A DNA stretch of 19,617 bases from JBEKHI01 sp050012355 (GCA_050012355.1 JBEKHI010000119.1:1-19617); one strand, 5' to 3'. Shown: positions 1 to 7,794, counted from the first letter of the stretch. The notes: a model not told the origin generated them from the sequence alone. Program-made: numbers and translations.

Positions 1-474
1 GAGCTGCGCGACGCCGCGTACCGAGGACTGGATCCGCTGATCGACCTTGGCCTGGCGACGTTCGGCTGGGGCTGGCACATGGACGCGGGCCTGTCCGCGC
101 TGCGGCTGATCCTGCGTGGCACGTTCGACCGCTACCCCGATCTTCAGCTCGTCCTCGGCCACTGGGGCGAGATGCTGCTGTTCTGGATGGACCGGGCCGA
201 CAGCCTCTCCGGCGTCGCGAAGCACCTCGAACGCCGGGTGTCGGACTACATCACGACCAACATCCACATCACCAGCAGCGGAATGCTCCAGGAGCGCCTG
301 CTGCGTCACACCCTCGACTTCACCAGCGTCGACCAGGTCCTGTTCTCCACCGACTACCCCTTCCATCAGCCCGATGCGGCGGCAATCAAGTTGTTCTTCG
401 ACGCCATCACCAACCCCTCTGACCGCACAAAGATCGCTGCCGGCAACGCGGAGGCGCTGTTCCGGCTGGCCTGA
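1..474 (+). CDS. Amidohydrolase-2 family protein, 3' part only
   Basis: The reading frame is open from the first base, so the 5' part lies outside the window; 157 codons remain and end in TGA. Visible motifs are LGHWGE (about residues 51-56 of the fragment), TNIHITSSG, and FSTDYPF followed by HQ near the C-terminus. In the amidohydrolase-2 (ACMSD / gamma-resorcylate decarboxylase-like) TIM-barrel family, the LGHxGE His and the STDYP Asp lie in the metal site. The expected role is a cytosolic metal-dependent decarboxylase or hydrolase acting on a small carboxylated or aromatic substrate. The substrate cannot be told from this part. The next gene starts 163 bp downstream with its own Shine-Dalgarno, so no operon link is evident. 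Family assignment is firm; precise function is open. Confidence 0.88.
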   Translation, partial: ELRDAAYRGLDPLIDLGLATFGWGWHMDAGLSALRLILRGTFDRYPDLQLVLGHWGEMLLFWMDRADSLSGVAKHLERRVSDYITTNIHITSSGMLQERLLRHTLDFTSVDQVLFSTDYPFHQPDAAAIKLFFDAITNPSDRTKIAAGNAEALFRLA

Positions 475-637
475 CGTTCCCTTTCGGCCCAGGGAATAGC
501 CCGGGCCCGTGTCGTGCTGTCCCGAACGCTAGCTTGTTGCCGAAGCGAGGCCCACGGTAATCCGGGGCAGGCGACCCGCTTAGAGACGAACAGCGCCTCC
601 TTCTGGCAGCCCGAGTCGATGTGGCCATGGAGGCGCC
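475..637. other. Intergenic spacer
   Basis: This 163-bp stretch lies between the amidohydrolase fragment and the DUF998 gene. I see no convincing terminator or RNA gene. The only clear signal is GGAGG at 624-633 region, five bases before the ATG at 638. Confidence 0.5.
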
Positions 638-1420
638 ATGACTCAGCTCGCGCGTCCAGACCTCGCGCGCAACCGATCAGGACGAGATCACGTACGCACC
701 GGCCCTGCTTCGGCCACGACTGAACCATTGCCAGTCGGCCGGCCTGTCCCTGGCTGGGCGGTAGTCACAGCCTTGCTTACGCCGGTAATACTGGTCGCGG
801 GCTGGCTGATTGCCGGCGCGCTGCAGCCAGCCTCGTACAGCCCGATGCAGCAGACTATGAGCGTGCTGGCTGGTCATTCGGGAGCCGACCGGTGGGTAAT
901 GACCGTGGCCTTCGTGCTGGTGGGCAGCTGCCAGATCGCGACCGGCGCGGGCCTGATCGCCGTCCGCATGCCCGCCCGCATCCTGCTGATCCTGACCGGC
1001 CTTTCCACTCTAGGCGTCGCCGCCACTCCGGAACCGGTCACCGGCCCGACGCCCCGCCACCTCGCCTTCGCGGTGAGCTGCGTCGCCACGACGGCGGTCT
1101 GGCCCGTACTCATCGCCAGGCGCACGCCGGGGCAATCCTGGATCCTCAGTGCCTACGGCTGCGCGACGGCGACCGTGATCTTCGCCGGACTGTCGTGCTG
1201 GCTTCTGATCGCGGCACGAAACGGCGCTGGTGACCTGGGCATGGTCGAACGGCTGACGGCCACGGTTCAGTGCCTGTTCCCGCCTGTCGTCGCGCTCGCC
1301 TTGCGGCGGACCGCACGGGACACGGACAATGCGGCCAAAAGTGTTCCAGTGTATGGAGGTGATGAGGATGGCAGCGAGCGTGATCGGCTCGGCGAGGCGG
1401 ATGCGGGCCGCTTTTTATGA
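638..1420 (+). CDS. DUF998-type integral membrane protein
   Basis: 260 residues. The start ATG is set by GGAGG five bases upstream. About 36 polar residues precede six predicted transmembrane segments at roughly 40-62, 85-107, 112-130, 142-160, 168-192 and 208-222. The segment YSPMQQTMSVLAG followed by GADRWVMT is the typical loop after the first helix in DUF998 proteins, whose biochemical function is unknown. The last ~35 residues after ALRRTAR are hydrophilic and contain the unusual overlapping start signal described at 1368. The stop codon overlaps the 3' end of the convergent GH12-like gene by 6 bp, which is also where base composition changes. Family call is good; function unknown. Confidence 0.8.
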   Translation: MTQLARPDLARNRSGRDHVRTGPASATTEPLPVGRPVPGWAVVTALLTPVILVAGWLIAGALQPASYSPMQQTMSVLAGHSGADRWVMTVAFVLVGSCQIATGAGLIAVRMPARILLILTGLSTLGVAATPEPVTGPTPRHLAFAVSCVATTAVWPVLIARRTPGQSWILSAYGCATATVIFAGLSCWLLIAARNGAGDLGMVERLTATVQCLFPPVVALALRRTARDTDNAAKSVPVYGGDEDGSERDRLGEADAGRFL

Positions 1421-1472
1421 CGCTTTCACCGACCAACTCAAGCTCTTGCACTGGAATCCTTCGAGAAGATGA
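1368..1472 (+). CDS. Possible 34-codon ORF with a very strong Shine-Dalgarno
   Basis: Inside the last codons of the DUF998 gene the sequence GGAGGTGAT matches the anti-Shine-Dalgarno over nine bases. It is followed, eight bases after GGAGG, by ATG at 1368; an in-frame ATG also sits at 1362. The ORF starts MAASVIGSARRMRAAFYDAF and ends in TGA at 1472. Its second half runs antisense through the 3' end of the GH12-like gene. I recognise no family. It may be a genuine small protein, or the stranded start of a gene cut off when the AT-rich GH12 segment arrived. Low confidence. Confidence 0.25.
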   Translation: MAASVIGSARRMRAAFYDAFTDQLKLLHWNPSRR

Positions 1473-2203
1473 CCAGTTGAATGAACTTCCCATCCGAAAT
1501 CCCATTGACTATACTGCACATCGTCCGGGTAATATGCACCCCGCAGATAATTCAAGAAGTCAACGAGATGCAGAGTACCAGACTGGGAGTTCCGCACGCG
1601 GACAAACGCGATATAACCATTCTTGATACCGTCGGTCAGGCTAGGATTCTTAACCCAAAGCCAATATTCGACTCCGCCGATGTTGATCTCTTTAATCCGG
1701 TCGTTACCTGGCGCGGGAACCGAGCCGTGATTATCTTCCCAGATCATGAGTTCCCAGTAACCATTCCCGCCTGACCGGTCGGCCGCTGTATGGGCCGGGT
1801 CCACTAGCCAGATGTCGTATGCTGCCTCGGCTACTGTGTTTTTGTTGTAGTTCCCGTTCTCGCTGTAGTTGCTGATCAGCGTGTTGTAATCGGTCGTGGG
1901 AACGTCATTCACAGACTGCTCGGCGTCCGGGTAACCCAGTCCCTCTGCCTTATTCAGTACCGATTGCCAGTCGCCTGGGCCGTTGACGTCTAGAGCTGTC
2001 ACGTCGTTGCTCCCGGCGTCCCAGTCGTTTTGGATCACCGATGCGCTAGGATAGCTGCTGATGAAGTTGAAGGGCCCGCAATAGCCTTGTGCAGAAGCAC
2101 TGGAGCAAGACCAGCGAACCCCCGTTGAGGTCGCGTGGGCTGCGGCAGAGACGTTTAGAACGATCACTACCGCGCCGATTACCGATGTCAGCCGGCCGAA
2201 CAT
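1415..2203 (-). CDS. Secreted GH12-like glycoside hydrolase
   Basis: 262 residues. A Sec signal peptide is clear: a short n-region with Arg4, a hydrophobic core at residues 8-22, and an AHA cleavage site after residue 24. The mature protein shows the GH12 pattern: SSYPSAS (about 49-55), AAYDIWL (127-133), YWELMIW with candidate nucleophile Glu151, then INIGG and a WLW strand, and FGWEV with candidate acid/base Glu239 near the C-terminus. GH12 enzymes are retaining endo-beta-glucanases or xyloglucanases with a jelly-roll fold. This is a divergent member, so polysaccharide cleavage outside the cell is likely but the substrate is inferred. Cysteines are at 33, 42 and 252. The gene is AT-richer and more Asn/Tyr-rich than its neighbours, suggesting acquisition. 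ATG is the only usable start after an in-frame TGA; the nearby Shine-Dalgarno is weak (GGAA). Confidence 0.78.
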   Translation of the reverse strand: MFGRLTSVIGAVVIVLNVSAAAHATSTGVRWSCSSASAQGYCGPFNFISSYPSASVIQNDWDAGSNDVTALDVNGPGDWQSVLNKAEGLGYPDAEQSVNDVPTTDYNTLISNYSENGNYNKNTVAEAAYDIWLVDPAHTAADRSGGNGYWELMIWEDNHGSVPAPGNDRIKEINIGGVEYWLWVKNPSLTDGIKNGYIAFVRVRNSQSGTLHLVDFLNYLRGAYYPDDVQYSQWDFGWEVHSTGHLLEGFQCKSLSWSVKAS

Positions 2204-2262
2204 TGTACGGGTTCCGGGGGCCGAGGAAGCATTGTGATTACGAAGAATCCGATGAGTGACAT
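2188..2262 (-). CDS. Short upstream ORF overlapping the GH12-like start
   Basis: AGGAG at 2271-2275 (minus strand) lies eight bases before ATG at 2262. It opens a 24-codon ORF beginning MSLIGFFVITMLPRPPEPVQ whose TGA lies 16 bases inside the GH12-like gene. The GH12 start has only a weak Shine-Dalgarno of its own, so this ORF could feed ribosomes to it by termination-reinitiation. The hydrophobic N-terminus could alternatively be a remnant of an older signal peptide in another frame. No homology is claimed. Confidence 0.4.
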   Translation of the reverse strand: MSLIGFFVITMLPRPPEPVQCSAG

Positions 2263-2699
2263 TTCATTTTCTCCTATTCGACGAAGACACCTTGCTGGCG
2301 TTGCGGCTTGGCCTGGCTCTGGCCTGGTCGGCTGGCCGTGGCGCTGCCCGCTGGCTCGATCGAGCTCTGGTGGGGTCAGGTGGTCGAGGATGATGGCGGC
2401 ATGAGGATCGGGCGTTACCGAACACCCCTCTTTGACCGGGTAAGCCACGATAAGCGCCATAATCGACGCGTGTTGTAAGCAGGCATCCGTATGCCTCTCT
2501 GATAATGAAAAAGACCCCCGATCCTGCGTATGTGCAGAACGAGGGTCTAGATCCTGTAATCGAAGTATACGGCCAATGGTGCCAATGTGGCTAATGCTGC
2601 CTGTCGTGCGTGACCTGGCGAGTGTCGACGCCGCGGACGTGGACGGGTGATGCTCGGGCCGCCGACGCGTCGGCACGGATTATCGTGCCCGGAAGCTGC
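2263..2699. other. 437-bp gene-poor, mixed-composition stretch
   Basis: I find no credible protein gene here; long frames run through but have scrambled composition. It contains the minus-strand terminator at 2507-2548, a 6-bp-stem palindrome AGGCAT/ATGCCT at 2481-2496, a 12-bp palindrome GCTCGATCGAGC at 2354-2365, and the Shine-Dalgarno of the short ORF at 2262. The promoter of the GH12-like gene should lie between 2263 and 2507, but no clear -35/-10 pair stands out. Confidence 0.5.
2507..2548 (-). terminator. Rho-independent terminator (leftward)
   Basis: Read on the minus strand, an imperfect hairpin has an AGACCC/GGGTCT outer stem and a CTGC/GCAG-type inner stem. It is followed directly by TTTTTC (A-run at 2508-2512 on the plus strand). 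No T-tract follows in the other direction. It lies downstream of the polX gene and the arginase remnant, so it would end that leftward transcript before the GH12-like gene. Confidence 0.7.
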
Positions 2700-3426
2700 T
2701 CAGCGAGTCGTGGCCGCGAGTATGCGGGCGATGCTGCTGACGAAGCGGGGAAGCGCGTCATGGTCACCCGCGCAGCGAGTCGGGTTGAGTTCTCCGATCG
2801 ACAGCGTTCGCATCCGCTGATCTCGGGCCGCCGCCGTAAGCGCCTCGGCGACCTGGTCGAGGGTAGGTCCCGTGTTACGGCAATCGGTGTTCTCCGCCAG
2901 CGGAGCATCGATGAAGTCCAGGACGTCGACGTCGAGGTGGAGGGCGAGCGGCCCAGGAGGAAGCTGGCTAAGCGCGGCCAGGGCAGTGCCCGCCGGATCA
3001 GCAACGAGGTTCTGCATCGGCCAGGGTGTCTAGACAGCCCGGCAGGGCAAGCGCATGCGCTAGGCCCATCCAGTCCAGAGCCCCGTCGGTAGTGCTTTCT
3101 GGTGTGTTGATGTCGTAATGACGGTCCACGTACAGCAATCCTGGCGCCCCGGTGCCTAGGCGCTGCAACGCCGCTACTACCCCGAGCGCGATGGTGCAGT
3201 TCCCGCCGAGCACCAAGACAACATCGCCACGCGCCAGCAGCGGGTAGACCCGGTCCGCTAGTTGCTGCACAGACGTGGTCACCTGGTCGGCGTTCTGGGC
3301 TAGCGGGTGATCGCGGTCCGGGCTCCACGCCTGGTGAGGCAGGTCCCCGTCATCGTGCACCTCGAGCCCGGAGGCGGCGAGCTGTTCGAGAAGGCCAGCC
3401 GAACGCAACGCCGCAGGCGCGAGGTC
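2700..3426 (-). pseudogene. Decayed arginase/agmatinase-family gene
   Basis: Two arginase pieces lie in different frames. The upstream piece (2998-3426) contains VLVLGGNCTIALG and YVDRHYDINTPESTTDG. The downstream piece (2700 to about 3020) contains LHLDVDVLDF and SIGELNPTRCAGD and ends ILAATTR. Ureohydrolases normally have some 40 or more further residues between these blocks, so there is an internal deletion plus frameshift. The N-terminus is also missing: the homology begins right after the polX TAG, in the same frame, with DLAPAALRSAG and no proper start (only a TTG at 3408). A metal-site motif has drifted: the GGD usual in this motif reads GGN here. An active enzyme is very unlikely. Confidence 0.82.
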
Positions 3427-5106
3427 CTAGCCGCGTTTTGCTAGGAACTCTCGGAGGCGGTCTAGCGGCCAGGTGTTGATTACGTCGTCGGGGGTTAGCC
3501 AGCCACGTTGGGCTTGGCCTACGCCGTACTTCATGTTGTCGAGGTGCGGCACCGAGTGGGCGTCGGTGTCGATGGCGAACTTGACCCCGGCGTCGCGGGC
3601 GGCGCGGATGTGATCCGATGGCAGGTCCAGGCGCTCGGGCGAGGCGTTGATCTCCAGGGCGGTGCCGGTTCGCGCGCAGGCGCGCAGCAGCTCGGCTAGG
3701 TCCACCTCTACCGGGGGCCTGCGGCCGAACTTGCGGGTCAGCGGGTGGCCGATGATGTTGACGTAGGGATTCTCACACGCCGTTATGAAACGAAATGTCA
3801 TGGCACGGCGGTCTAGGTCGAAGTGCGAGTGGACGGAGGCGACCCGGATGTCGAACGCGGCGAGGAAGTCGCTGTCCCAGTCGACCGAGCCGTCGGGGGC
3901 GATGTTCAGCTCGGTCCCATGAAGCAGCTCCATCGACGATTTGAACATGTTCAACTCGGCGCGCTGCGCGAGCATCTTCTCGTCGGTCATCCGCTGCATG
4001 ACCAGGTTCGGGGCGTGGTCGGTCACCGCGTAGTAGGAGTAGCCGTGCCGCTCCGCCGCGTGGATCATCTCCGCTAGCGACGCCACCCCGTCGGTGAGGT
4101 CGGTGTGCGTGTGCAGGTCACCGCGCAAGTCCTCGACCGACACCAGCGACGGCAGCGATCCGCGCAGCGCCGCCGCTACCTCGCCGGTGTCCTCGCGCAT
4201 CGGCGGGGGCACCCACTGCATGCCGAGCGCGGCGTACACCTCCTCCTCGGTGCGGGAGACGATCAGTTCCTCGCCGCGGAACAGGCCGTACTCCGACAGC
4301 TTGAGTCCGTTGCGCACCGCGAGGGCGCGGACCGCGACGTTGTGCGCCTGGGAGCCGGTGAAATACTGCTCGGCCGCGCCCCACACGTCGGGCTTGATGA
4401 CCCGCAGGTCAGCCGACAGGCCGCTCGCGGTCCTGATGGTGGTCTTGGTCGGTCCGCTGACCACCACCTCGGTGGCGTGCTCGATGAATCTCTCCACAAC
4501 CGGTGCCGACTCGGTCGTGGCGGCGAGAATGTCGATGTCGCCGATGGTTTCCCGCCAGCGACGCAACGAGCCGGCGTAAGAACAGCGTTCGGTCAACGGC
4601 GTCAGGGCGTCCACGAGCTCGGTCGCGACCGGGAGCGCGACGTTCAGCGTGACGCGGTCGGTGTTCAGCACCGACAGGCCCCGCAGGATGCGCTCTTCAC
4701 TCTTGACCCCGAAGCCGTCCAGGCCGCGGAGCTTGCCCGCCTTGATGGCGTCGGCCAGCTGGCTGGCATCGGTGATGCCGAGCTCGCGGTTCAGCTGGAG
4801 CGCGCGGCGCGGGCCCAGGCCGGGCACCTTGGTCAGCTCCAGTACCCCCGGCGGTACCTGGGCCCGGAGTTCCTCGAGCGCCGCGATCGAGCCGGTGTCG
4901 CGGAATTCGGCGATCTTCGCGGCGATGGACTTGCCGACGCCCGGAACGCGCCGTAGTTCCGCGTCGGTCATAGCGGACACTTCGGACGGCTGTCCGGCTA
5001 CCGACTTGGCTGCCCGCTCGTAGTTCCGCACCCGGAACGGGTCTCCCCCGGTGATGACGGTCAGCTCCGCGTACTCCCGCAGCAGCGCCGCCACGGCCTC
5101 GTTCAT
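3427..5106 (-). CDS. polX: PolX-type DNA polymerase / PHP phosphoesterase
   Basis: 559 residues, normal for bacterial PolX. Order of parts: an N-terminal 8-kDa-like domain; helix-hairpin-helix motifs VPGVGKS (54-60), VPGLGPR (94-100) and LDGFGVKS (129-136); and a nucleotidyltransferase palm with AGSLRR (178-183), GDID supplying Asp190 and Asp192, and a third Asp in ADLRV (233). A C-terminal PHP domain has metal ligands in LHTHTD (His332, His334), TDH (His364), GTEL (Glu399), VHSHFD, GHP (His454) and DTDAH (Asp515, His517). The family does gap-filling repair synthesis with Mn-dependent 3'-5' exonuclease activity, in the cytosol. All visible catalytic residues are intact. The start has no Shine-Dalgarno but a TACTCT hexamer exactly 7 nt upstream, suggesting a leaderless mRNA. 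The stop abuts the arginase remnant. Confidence 0.93.
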   Translation of the reverse strand: MNEAVAALLREYAELTVITGGDPFRVRNYERAAKSVAGQPSEVSAMTDAELRRVPGVGKSIAAKIAEFRDTGSIAALEELRAQVPPGVLELTKVPGLGPRRALQLNRELGITDASQLADAIKAGKLRGLDGFGVKSEERILRGLSVLNTDRVTLNVALPVATELVDALTPLTERCSYAGSLRRWRETIGDIDILAATTESAPVVERFIEHATEVVVSGPTKTTIRTASGLSADLRVIKPDVWGAAEQYFTGSQAHNVAVRALAVRNGLKLSEYGLFRGEELIVSRTEEEVYAALGMQWVPPPMREDTGEVAAALRGSLPSLVSVEDLRGDLHTHTDLTDGVASLAEMIHAAERHGYSYYAVTDHAPNLVMQRMTDEKMLAQRAELNMFKSSMELLHGTELNIAPDGSVDWDSDFLAAFDIRVASVHSHFDLDRRAMTFRFITACENPYVNIIGHPLTRKFGRRPPVEVDLAELLRACARTGTALEINASPERLDLPSDHIRAARDAGVKFAIDTDAHSVPHLDNMKYGVGQAQRGWLTPDDVINTWPLDRLREFLAKRG

Positions 5107-5113
5107 ACCGGCC

Positions 5114-5119
5114 AGAGTA
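5114..5119 (-). promoter_or_regulatory. -10 hexamer for leaderless polX
   Basis: TACTCT ends seven bases before the polX ATG (5106), placing the expected transcription start on the A of ATG. No good -35 is visible at 17 bp. Confidence 0.45.
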
Positions 5120-5126
5120 CCGAGCG

Positions 5127-5219
5127 TCAGCTGGCGGGGAACCGCTCGGCCGGGAACTTCTTCGGATGGCTGGCCGCCAGCAGCGCTTTCGGGTCGGAGA
5201 CGAACAGCTTCCGGCCCAG
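5127..5219 (-). pseudogene. Unidentified C-terminal gene stub
   Basis: A minus-strand frame ending in TGA at 5127 encodes a protein-like tail, LGRKLFVSDPKALLAASHPK followed by KFPAERFPAS. It has no start codon or Shine-Dalgarno upstream; the frame runs open back toward the metE-like stop. The composition looks like a true C-terminus rather than noise, so I read it as the remains of a deleted gene. I cannot name the family. Two TGGTTGGTG direct repeats lie just upstream (minus strand, about 5225-5270). Confidence 0.35.
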
Positions 5220-5305
5220 GCTTTGCTGGTCAGTGTGACACCAACCACCAAAGAGTGTGGGTAGTGCAGCACCAACCAGGAAAGGCAGCCGGGGACGCGG
5301 GCGGC

Positions 5306-6409
5306 TCAGCCCCAGACTTCGTGGGCGGTTTCCACGATTAGCTCGAGCTTCGCGCGCTGCTGGTCAAAAGTGAGCGCGTTGCCCTCGACCGTCGAGGAGA
5401 AGCCGCACTGCCCGGACAGGCAGATCTGGTCGAGCGGGACGTACTTGGACGCCTCCTCGATCCGGCGCTTCAACGTGTCCTTCGATTCGAGCTCAGGCCG
5501 CTTGGTGGTGACCAGGCCGAGGACGACCTGCTTGCCGGGCGGCACGAAACGCAGCGGCGAAAACCCGCCGGAACGCTCGTCGTCGTACTCCAGGAAGAAG
5601 CCGTCCACGTCTAGCGACGAGAAGAGCGCCTCGGCCACGAAGTCGTAGCCACCGGAGGCCGCCCACGAGGACCGGAAGTTGCCCCGGCACAGGTGCGTGG
5701 TGATCGCCATCCCGGCCGGGCGCCCGGCCACCGCCGCGTTGATCTGCTTGATGTAGCGCAGGTGCAGGTGGTCGGCGTCCTCGCCCCGGGAGGCGATCTC
5801 GGCGCGCTGGGCCGGGTCGTTCAGGTACGCGAGGGAGGTGTCGTCGAACTGCAGGTAGGTGCAGCCAAGCGCGCCCAGCCTGGCCACCTCGTCGGCGTAA
5901 GCGGCGGCGAGGTCGGACCAGAACTCCTCGATGTCCGGGTACACCGCCGGATCGATGGACGCGGGACCGCCACGGTAATGGACCATGTTCGGCGACGGGA
6001 TGGTGAGCTTCGGTACCGCGGTGGTGACGTGATCGCGCAGGAAGGTGAACGCGTCGGCGAAGATCGTCTCGTCAATGTGGATCTTGCCGTCAACCTTGAT
6101 CGACGCCGGCGTCCACTCAATGTCACCGTTCGCGTTGTGGAACTTCACCGCCAGCTGACCGGGTGCCTTCGACACGCCCCCTAGGGCGTAGATGAAGTCC
6201 ATGTGCCAGGTGGCCCGGCGGAACTCGCCGTCGGTAGCCGACTGGAGCCCGACTGACTCCTGGAGCCGGATCGCGTCCAGGATCGCGGCGTCCTCAGCCG
6301 CTCGAAGCTCAGCGGAGCCCGCCGCGAAATCCGACCGGGCCTGATGCAGAGACTGTGGGCGAAGCAGGCTTCCTACGTGGTCGGCGCGGAATGGGGGGCT
6401 GGTACGCAT
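5306..6409 (-). CDS. MetE C-terminal-domain-like methyltransferase
   Basis: 367 residues, matching the stand-alone cobalamin-independent methionine synthase catalytic domain (YxjG/YxjH-like). The N-terminus has RADHVGSLLRP (8-18). TDGEFRR (59-65) follows, then QFDD (187-190). The likely Zn ligands are His239 and Cys241 in THLCRGN, Glu274 in LEYDDERSGG, and Cys335 in SGQCGFSS. Such proteins transfer a methyl group to a thiol such as homocysteine; the donor need not be methyl-folate because the MetE N-terminal domain is absent. The start ATG is preceded by GAGGAAG. It overlaps the 3' end of the upstream GT87 gene by 37 nt, so the two are probably cotranscribed, although no functional link is obvious. 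Confidence 0.88.
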   Translation of the reverse strand: MRTSPPFRADHVGSLLRPQSLHQARSDFAAGSAELRAAEDAAILDAIRLQESVGLQSATDGEFRRATWHMDFIYALGGVSKAPGQLAVKFHNANGDIEWTPASIKVDGKIHIDETIFADAFTFLRDHVTTAVPKLTIPSPNMVHYRGGPASIDPAVYPDIEEFWSDLAAAYADEVARLGALGCTYLQFDDTSLAYLNDPAQRAEIASRGEDADHLHLRYIKQINAAVAGRPAGMAITTHLCRGNFRSSWAASGGYDFVAEALFSSLDVDGFFLEYDDERSGGFSPLRFVPPGKQVVLGLVTTKRPELESKDTLKRRIEEASKYVPLDQICLSGQCGFSSTVEGNALTFDQQRAKLELIVETAHEVWG

Positions 6410-7794
6410 GCGGCTTCCTCGCTGCTCACGTCGGCGGACCGGCCCCGCTGGCCAGTCCAGATACGCAGCGAGACTAGCAGCATCACGACAAAAGCCGCTA
6501 TTCCTACAAGGATGTAGATGTTCCCGGTGATCAGCGTCAATCCGTGGAAGTGATACTCCACGTAGTACGGCTGGTCTCCGCGGGCCAGGTACTCCGATGG
6601 CTGCGTGTTCGGCGCCAGCCAGAGCAGGCCGAAGGAGTCCTTACCCAAGTGCATGATCTTCTGGAACCAGTGGTCAGGCCAGGCCCAGAACGCCACCAGC
6701 AGCACCGCGGCGGCGCCGAAGCAGGCCAGCGCCCGCAGCCGGAAAGTGTCGGCGAACCGCAGCCCGTAGAACGCGAGGGTGGCGATGGCCGGGGCGGCCC
6801 ATACCCAGTGGTGGTCCCAGGAGATCGGCGAGACCAGCAGGCCGGTCAGCGCGGCGGTGAGGATGGCTGGGACCTGGTACCCGGCGCGGTCCACGATGGC
6901 GGCGGCGACCACGCCGAGGATCAGCGCGACCGCGTCGGCGGCCAGCCAGACGTGGTGACCGGCGGCGATCGAGCCGGACAGCCGGACGATCAGGCCCTGT
7001 AGCGACTGGTTGCCGGTCCAGCCGATGAACCCGGTCCGGGATCCGGAACCGGAGATCACGTTGAGCTTGACCCACCACCAGAACGAGTCCTTGGGCAGTA
7101 CCGCGAAACCGATCAGCACGGTGGCGACGAAGCCGACGATGACCCCGATACCTTCCCGGTACCGGCGGGACAGCAGCAGGTACGGCGCGAAGACCAGCGG
7201 GACGAGCTTGATGCCCGCCGCGACACCGGTCCCCCAGCCCTTCCACCATCGCGGCTTGCCGCCGCGGTAGGTGTCCGGCTGAGTGAGGTCCCACATGATC
7301 AGCGCCATCAGGAACAGGTTGACCTGCCCCAGGTACATGGTGCGCAGCACCGGCTGCAGCCAGAGCGTGACCGCGGCCGCCAGCAGGGCCGCGCCGGCCT
7401 TGACCCGGCGATCGGAGATGCCCAGCCCGCGGAAGGTGAACCACAGCGCCGTTACCAGCATGATGACGTTGAACGCCTGCGACAGGTCGGGGGCGATCTT
7501 CCACGGCACCAGTGAGGCCAGCACGAACGCCACGGCGGCGAACGGCGTGTAGGTGAACTTCAGCTGCAGCGAGGTGGAGCCGCCCCACTGATAGAGCGGG
7601 TACTGGAGCGCGCCGTTGTACGGCGACGTGTGCCGCGCGATCTTGCCGCCGTCCAGGTAGACGCCCAGGTCCACCGGGTCCTGGGTGTAAATCGCCGAAT
7701 GGGTCAGGGCGTAATGCAGCCACAGACCGGCGGTGACTACAAAGGCGGCTATCCCGACGGTCAGCAGCTGGCGGGTTGACAAACGCGGATACAC
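6373..7794 (-). CDS. GT87-family polyprenol-phosphomannose-dependent mannosyltransferase
   Basis: 473 residues from the GTG at 7794; an upstream ATG is possible in frame but adds an unlikely Cys/Trp/Pro-rich tail that would cover the divergent promoter. The protein is polytopic with about ten hydrophobic segments. The motif VDLGVYLDGG shortly after the first helix matches the catalytic-Asp loop of GT87/DUF2029 (PimE-like GT-C) enzymes. MYLGQVNLF, GTGVAAGIKLVPLVF and GNQSLQGLIVRL are further family marks. These enzymes add alpha-mannose from polyprenyl-phosphomannose to cell-envelope glycolipids on the outer face of the membrane. The specific acceptor is unknown. A TAAGGT hexamer exactly 7 nt before GTG suggests a leaderless transcript, though AAGG could also act as a Shine-Dalgarno. 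Confidence 0.82.
   Translation of the reverse strand: MYPRLSTRQLLTVGIAAFVVTAGLWLHYALTHSAIYTQDPVDLGVYLDGGKIARHTSPYNGALQYPLYQWGGSTSLQLKFTYTPFAAVAFVLASLVPWKIAPDLSQAFNVIMLVTALWFTFRGLGISDRRVKAGAALLAAAVTLWLQPVLRTMYLGQVNLFLMALIMWDLTQPDTYRGGKPRWWKGWGTGVAAGIKLVPLVFAPYLLLSRRYREGIGVIVGFVATVLIGFAVLPKDSFWWWVKLNVISGSGSRTGFIGWTGNQSLQGLIVRLSGSIAAGHHVWLAADAVALILGVVAAAIVDRAGYQVPAILTAALTGLLVSPISWDHHWVWAAPAIATLAFYGLRFADTFRLRALACFGAAAVLLVAFWAWPDHWFQKIMHLGKDSFGLLWLAPNTQPSEYLARGDQPYYVEYHFHGLTLITGNIYILVGIAAFVVMLLVSLRIWTGQRGRSADVSSEEAACVPAPHSAPTT

Noticed and set aside
2507..2548. Insertion-sequence terminal inverted repeat
   Set aside because: The hairpin has a T-tract on one side only and no transposase remnant or second end is visible, so a terminator is the simpler reading.
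2188..2676. A 162-codon minus-strand gene upstream of the GH12-like gene
   Set aside because: It runs through the terminator hairpin and has mixed, unprotein-like composition; only its last 24 codons have start signals.
4105..4956. Long plus-strand frame antisense to polX
   Set aside because: High-GC shadow of an intact, motif-rich gene; Arg/Gln-rich with no recognisable domain or ribosome site.
5220..5305. Riboswitch or RNA gene upstream of polX
   Set aside because: Only two short TGGTTGGTG direct repeats are seen; no conserved riboswitch core or stable stem set was recognised.
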